Positions 14,347 through 22,490 are shown, counted from the stretch's first letter. The stretch: DNA of 34,882 nucleotides from an uncultured Eubacteriales bacterium (GCA_902783025.1 CACZPH010000130.1:1-34882), one strand, 5' to 3'. The notes: generated by a model from the letters alone, not told the origin. Numbers and translations: made by a program.

Positions 14347-16653
14347 TTACGCTCCTTTCTTGGCAAGGTTCTTGTTGCGAAGCACGATGCAAACGACTAC
14401 CGCCGCGACAGCGACTACCCATAAAGCGATCGTCCAGGGGAACGCGCCTATCGTATATACCGCCGAAGCGATCACGTACGAAGCCGCTACCCAGAACAAA
14501 AGCGTGTTGTTGAAGGCTTTCTTGGTTCCGAGTTCCGCTTTAGCCGTTGCGACAGCCGCGAAGCACGGGATGGTGGTCATGTTGAACGCGATGAACGCGA
14601 TAAGTCCGGGAACGCCGATGCCGGTAGCGTCGATCATCGCTCTGACGGCGTCTATGCCGTCTTCTGCCTCGACTTCAAGTCCCGCTCCGCTGATCGCTCC
14701 GCCGGCGATAAGGCAAGCGGCAAGCGTCGAGAACGTCGCGATAACGTTTTCCTTCGCGATAAGTCCGGCAATAGCCGCTACCACGAATACCCAACCGTTA
14801 GCGCCGAGCTGCGAGCCGAAGCCGAGCGGCGTGAACAAGGGCTGTAAGAACATCGAGATCTGAGCGAGAATGCTTTGGTCGATTTCTTCGTCCTCGAGGA
14901 ATTTCCAAGCGAACGAGAAGTGCGAGAAGAGCCAGATGATTATCGTCGAAGCAAGGATAATGGTAAACGCCTTCTTGACGAAGTGCTTTGCCTTATCCCA
15001 AAGGTGGATCATAAGGTTTTTGAATTGCGGCGCGTGATACGCTGGAAGCTCCATAATGAACGGAGGCGTGTCTCCTCTTAGCGTGGTGTTGCGCATAAGA
15101 AGAACCGCGAGGATCGCCGATACGATACCGAGAAGATACATCGAGAAAGTGATTAAGTCCGCGTTGCCCGCGCCCGTCCATACTACGATAGCGCCCGCTA
15201 CCGCGGTAAGAATGGGAAGCTTCGCGCCGCACGAGAAGAAGGGAATTACCCTGACGGTGGCAGTTCTCTCCTTCTCGTCGGCAAGCGTACGCGTGTTGAT
15301 CATTGCGGGGATCGAGCATCCGAAGCCCATGATCATGGGCATGAAGCTACGTCCCGAAAGACCGAATTTGCGGAACATACGATCGAGAATGAACGCGATA
15401 CGCGCCATATAACCGCTGTCTTCCAAAATAGAGAAGAACAAGAAAAGTACAAGTATCTGCGGAAGGAACGAAAGGACCGCCGCCAAGCCTTCGAAAATAC
15501 CGTTGTTGATAAGTCCGACCGCCCAAGCTTCCATTCCGGAACCTTCGACGAGTCCGCCGAGCCAGCCGAAAAGTTCGCCGACTAATATTTCGTTCCATAG
15601 TTTATTGATTATTACGCCCGGCGAGAACACCGCTCCGTCGTATACGCAGGCAAGTAGCTTTACGCCGAAGTTAAGGAATTCGCCGTCCGCGTCGAGAAGA
15701 CCGAGGTCCTCGAGCGAGGGCAAATGGAATATCGCGCCCAAATACAGGAAATCTTCCGAGAAAGTAAGGTGGAATATCGCGAAGAGGATAACGAGGAAAA
15801 TGGGAATACCCCAGATCTTATGCGTAAGAACTTTATCCGCCTTGTCCGACTTGGTGGATACGAATTTATCTTCTTCGCGGCGCTTGAGCACGGGCGCGAA
15901 GTTCTTGGATATGTATTTGTATCTTGCGTCCGCTACGAGCGCTTCGAAGTCGTCTCCGAACACGTCGTCCGAGAAAGTCGCTTTGAATTCTTCGACCATC
16001 TTGACGGTGTCTTTGTGCATTTCGACTTCGATGCTGTCCTGCTCGACGAGTTTTACCGCGTGGAACAGCGGGTTGGCTACGTCCTGACCGTCAAGCGCGA
16101 TCTTCACGTCGCCGATAAGATGCGCGAGCGCCGAATCCTTAAGTACGGTCGCTCCCTTGCGCTCCTGGCTCGAAAAATCGTACGCGCGCTGCATAAGTTC
16201 GTCAAGTCCTACGCCCTTGAGCGCCGAAATCTTGACTACCGGAACGCCGAGACGCTTCTCGAGTTCCTTGGCGTCGATCGCGTCGCCGTTTTTCTCGACG
16301 GCGTCCATCATGTTGAGCGCTACGACTACGGGAACGTCGATCTCCATGACCTGAGTGGTAAGATAAAGGTTACGCTCGAGGTTGGTCGCGTCTACGATGT
16401 TGATGACGCAATCGGGTTTCTCGTCCAGAATAAAGTTACGCGCGATCACTTCTTCGGGCGTATAGGGCGAAAGCGAATAAATACCGGGAAGGTCGACGAT
16501 CGCAACGTGCTCGGGCGTCTTCTTGTATACGCCCTCTCTCTTGTCTACCGTGACTCCGGGCCAGTTGCCGACGTGCGCGGTCGAACCCGTGAGCGAGTTG
16601 AAAAGAGTCGTCTTTCCGCAGTTGGGGTTACCCGCTAATGCGAATTTCTTCAT
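14347..16653 (-). CDS. feoB: Ferrous iron transport protein B
   Basis: 768 residues. The N-terminal G-protein domain has G1 GNPNCGKT (8-15), G3 DLPG (54-57), G4 NMMD (114-117) and G5 SALKG. A helical linker follows, then the membrane core with the two family hallmarks MGFGCSIPAM and FFSCGAKLPIL (conserved Gate cysteines), ending in a basic tail. It carries Fe(II) across the membrane, regulated by GTP. The ATG at 16651-16653 is chosen because GGAGGTG precedes it and it overlaps the feoA stop as ATGA. The eight codons upstream of it in the frame belong to feoA. All expected key motifs are present. Confidence 0.97.
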   Translation of the reverse strand: MKKFALAGNPNCGKTTLFNSLTGSTAHVGNWPGVTVDKREGVYKKTPEHVAIVDLPGIYSLSPYTPEEVIARNFILDEKPDCVINIVDATNLERNLYLTTQVMEIDVPVVVALNMMDAVEKNGDAIDAKELEKRLGVPVVKISALKGVGLDELMQRAYDFSSQERKGATVLKDSALAHLIGDVKIALDGQDVANPLFHAVKLVEQDSIEVEMHKDTVKMVEEFKATFSDDVFGDDFEALVADARYKYISKNFAPVLKRREEDKFVSTKSDKADKVLTHKIWGIPIFLVILFAIFHLTFSEDFLYLGAIFHLPSLEDLGLLDADGEFLNFGVKLLACVYDGAVFSPGVIINKLWNEILVGELFGWLGGLVEGSGMEAWAVGLINNGIFEGLAAVLSFLPQILVLFLFFSILEDSGYMARIAFILDRMFRKFGLSGRSFMPMIMGFGCSIPAMINTRTLADEKERTATVRVIPFFSCGAKLPILTAVAGAIVVWTGAGNADLITFSMYLLGIVSAILAVLLMRNTTLRGDTPPFIMELPAYHAPQFKNLMIHLWDKAKHFVKKAFTIILASTIIIWLFSHFSFAWKFLEDEEIDQSILAQISMFLQPLFTPLGFGSQLGANGWVFVVAAIAGLIAKENVIATFSTLAACLIAGGAISGAGLEVEAEDGIDAVRAMIDATGIGVPGLIAFIAFNMTTIPCFAAVATAKAELGTKKAFNNTLLFWVAASYVIASAVYTIGAFPWTIALWVVAVAAVVVCIVLRNKNLAKKGA

Positions 16654-16883
16654 TCTTTCACCTCCATAGTCACGCATACGGCTTCCGTCTTACGAAGCGA
16701 AAGTTCGTAACCTCTGAGCGTGATTTCGATAGGATCTCCGAGAGGCGCCTTTTTGCGAAGCATTACTTCGGCGCCGGGCGTGATTCCCATATCGAAAAGT
16801 CTGCGCTTGATCTTGCCTTCGCCGCCGACGCGCTTAACTACACCGGTTTCTCCGACTGTGAACAAGTCCAATGTCTTTTCCAT
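16650..16883 (-). CDS. feoA: FeoA-type SH3-like protein
   Basis: 77 residues with the FeoA signature: GETGVVKRVGG near the start, RRLFDMGITPGAEV in the middle, a GDPIEI strand, and LSLRKTEA toward the end. FeoA is a small cytoplasmic SH3-like partner of FeoB. AAAGGAG lies before the ATG. The 3' end overlaps feoB by four bases, which couples the two products. Confidence 0.95.
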   Translation of the reverse strand: MEKTLDLFTVGETGVVKRVGGEGKIKRRLFDMGITPGAEVMLRKKAPLGDPIEITLRGYELSLRKTEAVCVTMEVKE

Positions 16884-16935
16884 TTCTATTCTCCTTTTTT
16901 CTATCCGTTAAAGTTAAAATAACTTATAACCAGAC

Positions 16936-17148
16936 CTAAGCGACGAAAATCTTCTTCGACAGCATCGTGTCGAGCGCTATCCTTCCGTCTTTGACCTTGA
17001 CCACGACCGCTCCGCCCGAAGACGACAGCACCGTGATCTCGCCGCCCATCGTAACGCCGAGATTCTCCAGATGCTTCTTCGTCTTGTCGTCGGCTACGAT
17101 CTTTACGATTTTCAGCGCCGCGTTTACGGGCGCAAGTACTATCGGCAT
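16936..17148 (-). CDS. Second FeoA-type protein
   Basis: 70 residues with a more divergent FeoA core (HLENLGVTMGGEITVL, SGGAVVVKVKDGRIALD, ending in KKIFVA). It is first in the operon, with GGAGG ahead of the ATG and the promoter at 17200-17228 just upstream. Two FeoA proteins ahead of FeoB are common in Clostridia. The two here are clearly different in sequence, so they probably have distinct roles and are not a recent duplication. Confidence 0.92.
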   Translation of the reverse strand: MPIVLAPVNAALKIVKIVADDKTKKHLENLGVTMGGEITVLSSSGGAVVVKVKDGRIALDTMLSKKIFVA

Positions 17149-17165
17149 ATTCTATTCCTCCGTCA

Positions 17166-17196
17166 GTCGAAATATGAAATATTTTTCACTTTCGAC
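17166..17196. promoter_or_regulatory. Operator-like dyad at the feo transcript start
   Basis: A 31-bp imperfect palindrome (GTCGAAAGTGAAA pairing with TTTCAT-A-TTTCGAC, one bulged base, AATA at the centre) covers the predicted feo start site. It could be a repressor operator, a 5' stabilising hairpin, or both. It does not match Fur or DtxR box patterns that I know. Confidence 0.55.
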
Positions 17197-17199
17197 AAT

Positions 17200-17228
17200 A
17201 GTATACCAACTCGGCAGGCAAATGTCAA
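17200..17228 (-). promoter_or_regulatory. Strong sigma-A promoter of the feo operon
   Basis: TTGACA, 17 bases, TATACT, reading leftward. Transcription should begin near 17193, inside the dyad at 17166-17196, giving a leader of about 45 nt for the first feoA. Confidence 0.88.
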
Positions 17229-17257
17229 GTGAAAATATGAATATTTTTTCATATTCG
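17228..17257. promoter_or_regulatory. Second operator-like dyad upstream of the feo -35
   Basis: It contains ATATGAA-N6-TTCATAT (17235-17254) inside a longer segment starting AGTGAAAA. The segment resembles, in inverted orientation, the dyad at 17166-17196 (shared AGTGAAAA, TTCATAT and TTCG elements). The pair brackets the feo promoter and lies in the control region of the divergent TetR-type gene. Confidence 0.5.
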
Positions 17258-17285
17258 CAAAATTTTTTAATTTTTCGAATTACCG

Positions 17286-17314
17286 TTGCTTTTTTGCGGA
17301 AAATCCGTTATAAT
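17286..17314 (+). promoter_or_regulatory. Promoter of the TetR-type regulator gene, immediately before its ATG
   Basis: TTGCTT, 17 bases and a perfect TATAAT end only 6 bases before the ATG at 17321. The predicted start therefore falls on or next to the initiation codon, which implies a leaderless message; there is no ribosome binding site upstream. Confidence 0.65.
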
Positions 17315-17320
17315 ATATAT

Positions 17321-17920
17321 ATGAAGTCTCAGATAAGACAACCTCAACAGGAAAGAAGTATCGAAAAAAAGAACAAAATCATAGCCGCGGGCTACGAGCT
17401 TTTTTCGCAAGTCGGGTATTACAGTACCAACACCGCCGAAATCGCCCGGCACGCCGGCGTTTCGACCGGAATTGTTTACGGATACTTCGCCGACAAGCGC
17501 GACATTATGATCTGCGTGCTCGATATCTATATCGAGAAGGTTTCCGCGCCCGTATTCGACGTTATGCGCAATCTTTCGGCGCCCGTCGACCTTGCGGTCC
17601 TCGCGGTAAATATCATCGACATAGTGGTAAAGACGCATCAGGAAAACGAGAGACTTCACAACACGCTCCACTCTCTCGCCGCGACCGACGAAGCCGTAAA
17701 CGAAAAGTTTATTTCGCTCGAAGACAAACTTACGCGGGACATCGCCGCCGAAATCGATAAGGCGGGCATAAAAACAAACAACGCGCTCGAAAAAGTCCAC
17801 TTGGCCATGGACCTTATACAGCAGTTCGCTCACGAATACGTCTTCGATAATCACTCGTATATCGACTACGACGCAATGAAAAAAATCGTATGTAAAATGA
17901 TAATTTCAATGTTTGACTGA
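17321..17920 (+). CDS. TetR/AcrR-family transcriptional regulator
   Basis: 199 residues. The N-terminal DNA-binding domain has the family pattern: EKKNKIIAAGYELFSQVGYYSTN, then helix-turn-helix AEIARHAGVSTGIVYGYFADK (about 39-59). The C-terminal all-helical region (about 70-199) is the ligand and dimer domain, which cannot be matched to a specific effector. The ATG at 17321 is chosen because the protein then begins like other family members and the -10 box ends 6 bases before it; codons further upstream run through the promoter region. It is divergent from the feo operon, and inverted repeats lie between the two, so it is a candidate regulator of that operon and of itself. A terminator follows closely. 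Confidence 0.9.
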   Translation: MKSQIRQPQQERSIEKKNKIIAAGYELFSQVGYYSTNTAEIARHAGVSTGIVYGYFADKRDIMICVLDIYIEKVSAPVFDVMRNLSAPVDLAVLAVNIIDIVVKTHQENERLHNTLHSLAATDEAVNEKFISLEDKLTRDIAAEIDKAGIKTNNALEKVHLAMDLIQQFAHEYVFDNHSYIDYDAMKKIVCKMIISMFD

Positions 17921-17926
17921 AAACGA

Positions 17927-17960
17927 CAAAAGCGTTCCCGACAAGAGAACGCTTTTTTTT
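17927..17960. terminator. Bidirectional terminator between the TetR-type gene and eda
   Basis: A 10-bp stem (AAAAGCGTTC/GAACGCTTTT) with a 10-nt loop and eight or more T residues on the + strand. It also ends in T residues on the minus strand, so it can serve both convergent genes. Confidence 0.9.
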
Positions 17961-17985
17961 ATTATAATACGATTACTTTATTTTG

Positions 17986-18552
17986 TTATTCCTTATTATT
18001 ACGCGCACGCGCCTTAGCAAGAGCCGCCTTGGTAAACGAACTGCCGCCCACGGCGTAAATAAAATCGCAGGCAAGATATTCGTCCGCGTTGTCCTCGTTG
18101 ACTCCGCCGGTGGGGAAAAACTTTACGCCCCCGAACGGCTCGCTCAAAGCCTTGAGCGCCGCAAGTCCGCCGTAAACGGACGCGGGGAAAAACTTTACCA
18201 CGCGTATCCCCATCTCCATTGCGCGCATGATCTCGGTGGGCGTAACGCAACCGGGAAAATACATAACGTCGCGCTTGAAACACTCCTTGGCGACCTCCTC
18301 GCTAAGTCCGGGCGAAACGACGAATTGCGCGCCCGCGTCGAGCGCGGCGCGGCATTGAGCTTTCGTGAGCACGGTGCCCGCCCCGATATTCATAGCCGGA
18401 AACTTTTCGCGCGCGCGGCGTATGCCTTCTGTTCCGTACGGGGTGCGAAGAGTTATTTCCGCGCAGTTAAGTCCGTAAGAAACGAGCGCCGAAAGCGTAA
18501 AATCGAGTTCTTTTTCGTCCTTTGCCGTGACGAGCGGGATTTTCCTTTCCAT
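17986..18552 (-). CDS. eda: 2-dehydro-3-deoxy-phosphogluconate (KDPG)/KHG aldolase
   Basis: 188 residues, a class I aldolase TIM barrel. The catalytic glutamate is Glu32 in CAEITLRTP, the phosphate/substrate loop is GAGTVL (57-62), and the Schiff-base lysine is Lys120 in VVKFFPA. PTGGV and the final GGSSF phosphate site also match. It cleaves KDPG to pyruvate and glyceraldehyde-3-phosphate (and may act on 4-hydroxy-2-oxoglutarate), the last step of hexuronate or Entner-Doudoroff breakdown. AAAGGAG precedes the ATG, and the leader is only about 14 nt. It is a single-gene unit here with no edd, kdgK or uronate genes beside it, so its pathway partners lie elsewhere. Confidence 0.95.
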   Translation of the reverse strand: MERKIPLVTAKDEKELDFTLSALVSYGLNCAEITLRTPYGTEGIRRAREKFPAMNIGAGTVLTKAQCRAALDAGAQFVVSPGLSEEVAKECFKRDVMYFPGCVTPTEIMRAMEMGIRVVKFFPASVYGGLAALKALSEPFGGVKFFPTGGVNEDNADEYLACDFIYAVGGSSFTKAALAKARARNNKE

Positions 18553-18572
18553 AAAGATTCTCCTTTTGCTTA

Positions 18573-18602
18573 ATTATAACCGCTTTGACGACGGTTTGTC
18601 AA
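18573..18602 (-). promoter_or_regulatory. Consensus sigma-A promoter of eda with overlapping dyad
   Basis: Perfect TTGACA and perfect TATAAT with an 18-base spacer, reading leftward. A small inverted repeat, TTGAC-N8-GTCAA (18585-18602), overlaps the -35 box and could be a repressor site. Confidence 0.85.
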
Positions 18603-18614
18603 TATCAAACGCGA

Positions 18615-18646
18615 CAAAAAAAGCCGTTTCTTGACGAAACGGCTTT
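18615..18646 (-). terminator. Terminator of the diguanylate cyclase gene
   Basis: An 11-bp perfect stem (AAAGCCGTTTC/GAAACGGCTTT) with a 5-nt loop and a T7 run on the minus strand, located just after the stop codon. It also lies directly upstream of the eda promoter. Confidence 0.9.
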
Positions 18647-18650
18647 ATTT

Positions 18651-20387
18651 TTATTGAGCCGGACTTTCGGTCTGAGATTCTTTCTTGATCTTGTTCTTCA
18701 TTTTGTACATCGCTCTGTCGGCGAGCACCTCGGCGTTTTCGATGGGTTGTTCGTCCGAAAAATCGACGCTTGCCCAGCCGTACGCAATGACTACGGAAAC
18801 GGGAATATTGTTTTTGAGATTTTCAAGATAAATATTCTCTTCTATTTTCGCGATCGTCTTTTTCGCCCGGTCTTCAGCCCCGACGCCTGTTATGAATCCC
18901 GCGAATTCGTCTCCGCCTATACGGAAAATAACGCCCTCGTCCTTAAAGGCTTCGGCTAAAATCTGCGCGACCGTTTTGATATAAATATCTCCTACGGCGT
19001 GACCGAACGTATCGTTGGCGTGTTTGAGATCGTTGATATCGAACGAACAGCAAACTATCGGGAAAACCTCCGTCTTTATGCGTTCTTTGAGCGCGGATTC
19101 CTCGTTGATGTACGACGTGCGGTTGCCTATCGAAGTGAGCGCGTCGCGGAAAGCGAGCTTTTTGTACGTTTCGGTTTCCGCCTGCGTGCGCATGGCATCG
19201 ATAATGCTGACGACGAACTTATAGAAAATAAGCAATTCTAAAATGAGGAAACCTATACGCGAAAACATCGCTCTGTCGTAATAGCCGAGAGTGTTGGTAT
19301 AATAGCGGATAAGGTCGATCACCACGCAGGCGAACGTAATGCCGATGCCGATGTTGATGACGAGCATCGACGAAGCCTTGTCGGGCTTTTTGCCTTCCTT
19401 CCGCGCCGTTACGGCGTCGCCTACGAGCATCATTACCATAAGAATAAACGACGCTACGAGCATTACGTGCGTTACCGCCTGCGTATCGTGCCAGTCGATA
19501 CCGAGGAAATTCAATACCGTACACAGCACGAATACGACCGCGCACACATAAAACGCTATATCGACGACCGCTTGCTGCGGCTTGCGCAGCAATCCGTTGA
19601 TTGCCAGAATAACGTGATACGGTATCAGCATAAGCACCGGATACTCAAAAAGTCTCCACAGGTCGGGATTGCCGAACAGAATAAGCGGGATCCTGTTTTG
19701 GACGAGCGCCCACAATCCGAACAATACCGCCGCCACAGAGAAACCGCGGAGACTCAGTCTCAAGCCTCTTTCGCGCACGGTAAACCACGAAAAAACAAAG
19801 AACAATACGCCTATTACGATAATGATAAGTCCGATAACGAACGACAATACGTTACGGTGAAAATACGCGCTGACGAACGCGCCGCTGCTGCCGAGACTTA
19901 TATCTTGGAACGAACCGCTGTCGGAATAAATGTTTTCGATATCGAAGCGCAGCGTTACGCCCGCGTACGCCGTGCTTAAATCAAAGCTGTTAAAGTCGGT
20001 GCCGTAAGACTTGCCGGATATCGGCATAACGGTCGGTCGGGAAGAATATATCGGCGTTTCCGAGCCCCTCGCCACGACGGTGAAAAACACGTTGGACGCG
20101 AAAAACACTATGCTGTCGTTTTCTTTTATATCCGCGGGGACCGTAAAAAACAAACTCTTTTTGCCGTCGGCGTTTTCGTCGGGAAGATACGGCAGGCGGC
20201 TAAGATCCGCGCGATTGCCTTTCTCGTCGGTAAACTCCGTCCGGATAGACCTCAATCCTTCTTTGCTGAACGCGTACTCGTCCTTAAACGGCAGTTTCTG
20301 CGCCATAACGACCACGATCAGTAAGACGGTGATGACAATAAAAACCAGATCGTATATTGAGTTTTTATCTTTGAATTTGAATTTCAT
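18651..20387 (-). CDS. Membrane diguanylate cyclase (GGDEF domain, 7TM-type sensor region)
   Basis: 578 residues. An N-terminal anchor (DLVFIVITVLLIVVVMA) is followed by an extracytoplasmic beta-rich domain of about 150 residues ending near HRNV. Seven or so helices come next (from VLSFVIGLIIIVIGVLFFVF to ILELLIFYKFVVSI), a layout like 7TM-DISM sensors. The C-terminal GGDEF domain has DALTSIGNR, FDINDLKHANDTFGH and an intact active loop RIGGDEF. It is therefore predicted to make cyclic di-GMP from two GTP in response to an external signal. The inhibitory RxxD site five residues before GGDEF is absent (KDEG stands there), so product feedback is probably lacking. The ribosome binding site is weak (GGGA). 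It is a single-gene unit with its own promoter and terminator. Confidence 0.92.
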   Translation of the reverse strand: MKFKFKDKNSIYDLVFIVITVLLIVVVMAQKLPFKDEYAFSKEGLRSIRTEFTDEKGNRADLSRLPYLPDENADGKKSLFFTVPADIKENDSIVFFASNVFFTVVARGSETPIYSSRPTVMPISGKSYGTDFNSFDLSTAYAGVTLRFDIENIYSDSGSFQDISLGSSGAFVSAYFHRNVLSFVIGLIIIVIGVLFFVFSWFTVRERGLRLSLRGFSVAAVLFGLWALVQNRIPLILFGNPDLWRLFEYPVLMLIPYHVILAINGLLRKPQQAVVDIAFYVCAVVFVLCTVLNFLGIDWHDTQAVTHVMLVASFILMVMMLVGDAVTARKEGKKPDKASSMLVINIGIGITFACVVIDLIRYYTNTLGYYDRAMFSRIGFLILELLIFYKFVVSIIDAMRTQAETETYKKLAFRDALTSIGNRTSYINEESALKERIKTEVFPIVCCSFDINDLKHANDTFGHAVGDIYIKTVAQILAEAFKDEGVIFRIGGDEFAGFITGVGAEDRAKKTIAKIEENIYLENLKNNIPVSVVIAYGWASVDFSDEQPIENAEVLADRAMYKMKNKIKKESQTESPAQ

Positions 20388-20430
20388 GCTTTAGTATCCC
20401 GTACACGATTATGTAAAAAATGTTTTTTAT

Positions 20431-20459
20431 ATTATATCAATTTTATTTAGCATATGCAA
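20431..20459 (-). promoter_or_regulatory. Probable promoter of the diguanylate cyclase gene
   Basis: Perfect TATAAT with a 17-base AT-rich spacer and a poor -35 (TTGCAT), reading leftward, with a leader of about 35-40 nt. The rest of the 20388-20545 gap is AT-rich and holds no gene. Confidence 0.6.
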
Positions 20460-20545
20460 TAATTTTTTTAAAATTTACTCCGGATGATCAAAAAAAATTT
20501 TGATTTTACGCTTTACTGTGGCAGTTTTTGACTCCGCGATACGGG

Positions 20546-20580
20546 AAAACCCGTCCGAAGAGGATTTTCGGACGGGTTTT
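20546..20580. terminator. Terminator downstream of htpG
   Basis: A 14-bp stem (AAAACCCGTCCGAA/TTCGGACGGGTTTT) with a short loop, about 25 bases after the htpG stop. The T run is better on the + strand but TTTT is also present on the minus strand. Confidence 0.8.
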
Positions 20581-20604
20581 TCGATATTGTTTTACGTATA
20601 AATT

Positions 20605-22467
20605 TTATTTTACGAGTAATTCGTCGACGAGCGCGAAATATTCGGAAAGATCTCCCGCGTCGAAGCCCTCGGACAGCATAGCCTGCGTGTAGAGCATCGT
20701 CACGTACTTCTTGAGCGTTTCGTGATCGGAGTCGAACAATTCGCGAAGGCGCTTAAATACCGGGTGATCGATATTTATCTGAAGGACTTTTTTCGCAACG
20801 ACCGGCGCGCCCTGTCCGCCCTTGACCGAGCGGAACACCTTCTCCATTTCGAGCGTTATTTCGCCCTCGTACGACAAACATACCGGTTGGCTTACGAGGC
20901 GCGTGAGCGCTACGGACGAAACCTTGTCGCCGAGTACGTCCTTGATATAGTCGGTAAGGTCCTTGTTGGAGACGGCTTTGTCTTCCATTTCCTTTTTCTC
21001 TTCTTCCGTATCGAGATTAAGGTCCTTGTCGGATACGGACTTGAATTTCTTGCCGTCGTATTCGCCGAGCATTCTCAGCGCGAACTCGTCCACGTTGTCT
21101 TTAAGATACAGCACCTCGAAGCCTTTTTTCTTCATAAGCTCGACTTGCGCGACGCGGTCTATCTTGTCGATTTCTTCGCCGCAAGCGTAATAGATATCGT
21201 TCTGACCTTCCTTAAGGCGCGAGCAGTATTCCTTGAGCGTGACGAATTTCTTGTCCGCGGACGAAACGAACATGAGAAGATCCTTGAGTTCGTCTTTCTT
21301 GGCGCCGTAATCGTTGTACACGCCGTACTTGATCGCGGATCCGAACTGCTCGAACAGTTTTTCGTAGTTTTCGCGGTCTTCTTCGAGCATCTTGGTAAGT
21401 TCGGAAACTATTTTCTTCTCCACTCCGTTGGCTATCGCCTTGAGCTGGCGGTCCTGCTGGAGCATTTCGCGCGAGATATTGAGCGACACGTCGGAGCTGT
21501 CGATAACGCCGCGCACGAATCCGAAATAATCGGGGAGCAACTGTTCGCACTTGTCCATGATAAGCACGCCGTTGCTGTAAAGCGAAAGACCCTTTTTGAA
21601 TTCGCGCGAGTAAAAGTCCATGGGCGCCTTAGCCGGGAAAAACAGCAAAGCGGTGTACTCCACGTTTCCTTCCATCTTGGCGTGAACGACGCGCAAAGGC
21701 TTGTCGAAATCGTAATACTTCATCGAGTAATACGACTCGTAATCTTCCTTTTTGAGTTCGCTCTTTTGCTTCTTCCATATCGGCGTCATACTGTTGAGCG
21801 TGGTCTTTTCGGTGTAATCCTCGTAGCCCTCGCCATCGGCTTTTTTGCGCGACTTGGTCATGTCGGTCACTATCGGATAGCGGATATAATCCGAATACTT
21901 GCGCACTAAGTCCGCGATAACGTACTGCTCGGTAAATCTTCCGTAATCTTCGCCCTCTTCGTCGTCCTTAAGATATACTTTGACGTCGGTGCCGAAGTTT
22001 TCGCGCTCGCACTCCTCGATCTCGTAGCCGTCGACGCCTTCGCTCGTCCACTTGTAAGCGACATCCGAGCCGTAAGCCTTGGTGATCACTTCGACTTTTT
22101 TCGCTACCATAAACGCCGAGTAAAAGCCTACGCCGAATTGACCGATAAGCTCCGCCGCGTCCGCGTTTTCTTTCTTGAAAGCGAGCGTGCCGGACGATGC
22201 TATCGTGCCTAAATTCTTCTCGAGTCCGTCCTTATCCATTCCCACGCCGTTATCCGATACGGTAAGCGTGCGGTTTTCCTTGTCGAGCGTAAGACGTATC
22301 TCGAACGCGGAGTCGATACTGCTGTCGGTAAGCGAGAGAAAATGCATTTTGTCGATAGCGTCGGACGCGTTGGAAATAAGTTCGCGCAGGAAAATTTCCT
22401 TGTTGGTGTAGATCGAGTTGATCATAAGATCAAGGATCCTCTTTGATTCCGTTTTGAATTGTTGCAT
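20605..22467 (-). CDS. htpG: Hsp90-family molecular chaperone HtpG
   Basis: 620 residues, normal for bacterial Hsp90. The N-terminal ATP-binding (GHKL) domain shows LRELISNASDAIDK (Glu29 and Asn33 catalytic/metal positions), DNGVGM (72-77) and GQFGVGFYSAFMVA (109-122). The middle domain contains the NISREMLQQ stretch with the catalytic arginine, and a C-terminal dimerisation domain closes the protein. It is an ATP-driven cytosolic chaperone for client maturation under stress. AAGGAG precedes the ATG. It lies downstream of two beta-galactosidase genes in the same direction but has its own good promoter at 22529-22556 and an inverted repeat over the start site. Confidence 0.98.
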   Translation of the reverse strand: MQQFKTESKRILDLMINSIYTNKEIFLRELISNASDAIDKMHFLSLTDSSIDSAFEIRLTLDKENRTLTVSDNGVGMDKDGLEKNLGTIASSGTLAFKKENADAAELIGQFGVGFYSAFMVAKKVEVITKAYGSDVAYKWTSEGVDGYEIEECERENFGTDVKVYLKDDEEGEDYGRFTEQYVIADLVRKYSDYIRYPIVTDMTKSRKKADGEGYEDYTEKTTLNSMTPIWKKQKSELKKEDYESYYSMKYYDFDKPLRVVHAKMEGNVEYTALLFFPAKAPMDFYSREFKKGLSLYSNGVLIMDKCEQLLPDYFGFVRGVIDSSDVSLNISREMLQQDRQLKAIANGVEKKIVSELTKMLEEDRENYEKLFEQFGSAIKYGVYNDYGAKKDELKDLLMFVSSADKKFVTLKEYCSRLKEGQNDIYYACGEEIDKIDRVAQVELMKKKGFEVLYLKDNVDEFALRMLGEYDGKKFKSVSDKDLNLDTEEEKKEMEDKAVSNKDLTDYIKDVLGDKVSSVALTRLVSQPVCLSYEGEITLEMEKVFRSVKGGQGAPVVAKKVLQINIDHPVFKRLRELFDSDHETLKKYVTMLYTQAMLSEGFDAGDLSEYFALVDELLVK

Positions 22468-22490
22468 ATATTTTTGCTCCTTATTACGTC

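Noticed and set aside
16654-16677. Earlier ATG for feoB (8 residues longer)
   Set aside because: The downstream ATG has GGAGGTG at the right distance, overlaps the feoA stop as ATGA, and gives the family's usual N-terminus.
17166-17257. Fur or DtxR/IdeR boxes at the feo promoter
   Set aside because: The dyads do not contain the GATAATGATAAT-type or TTAGGTTAG-type repeats expected for those regulators.
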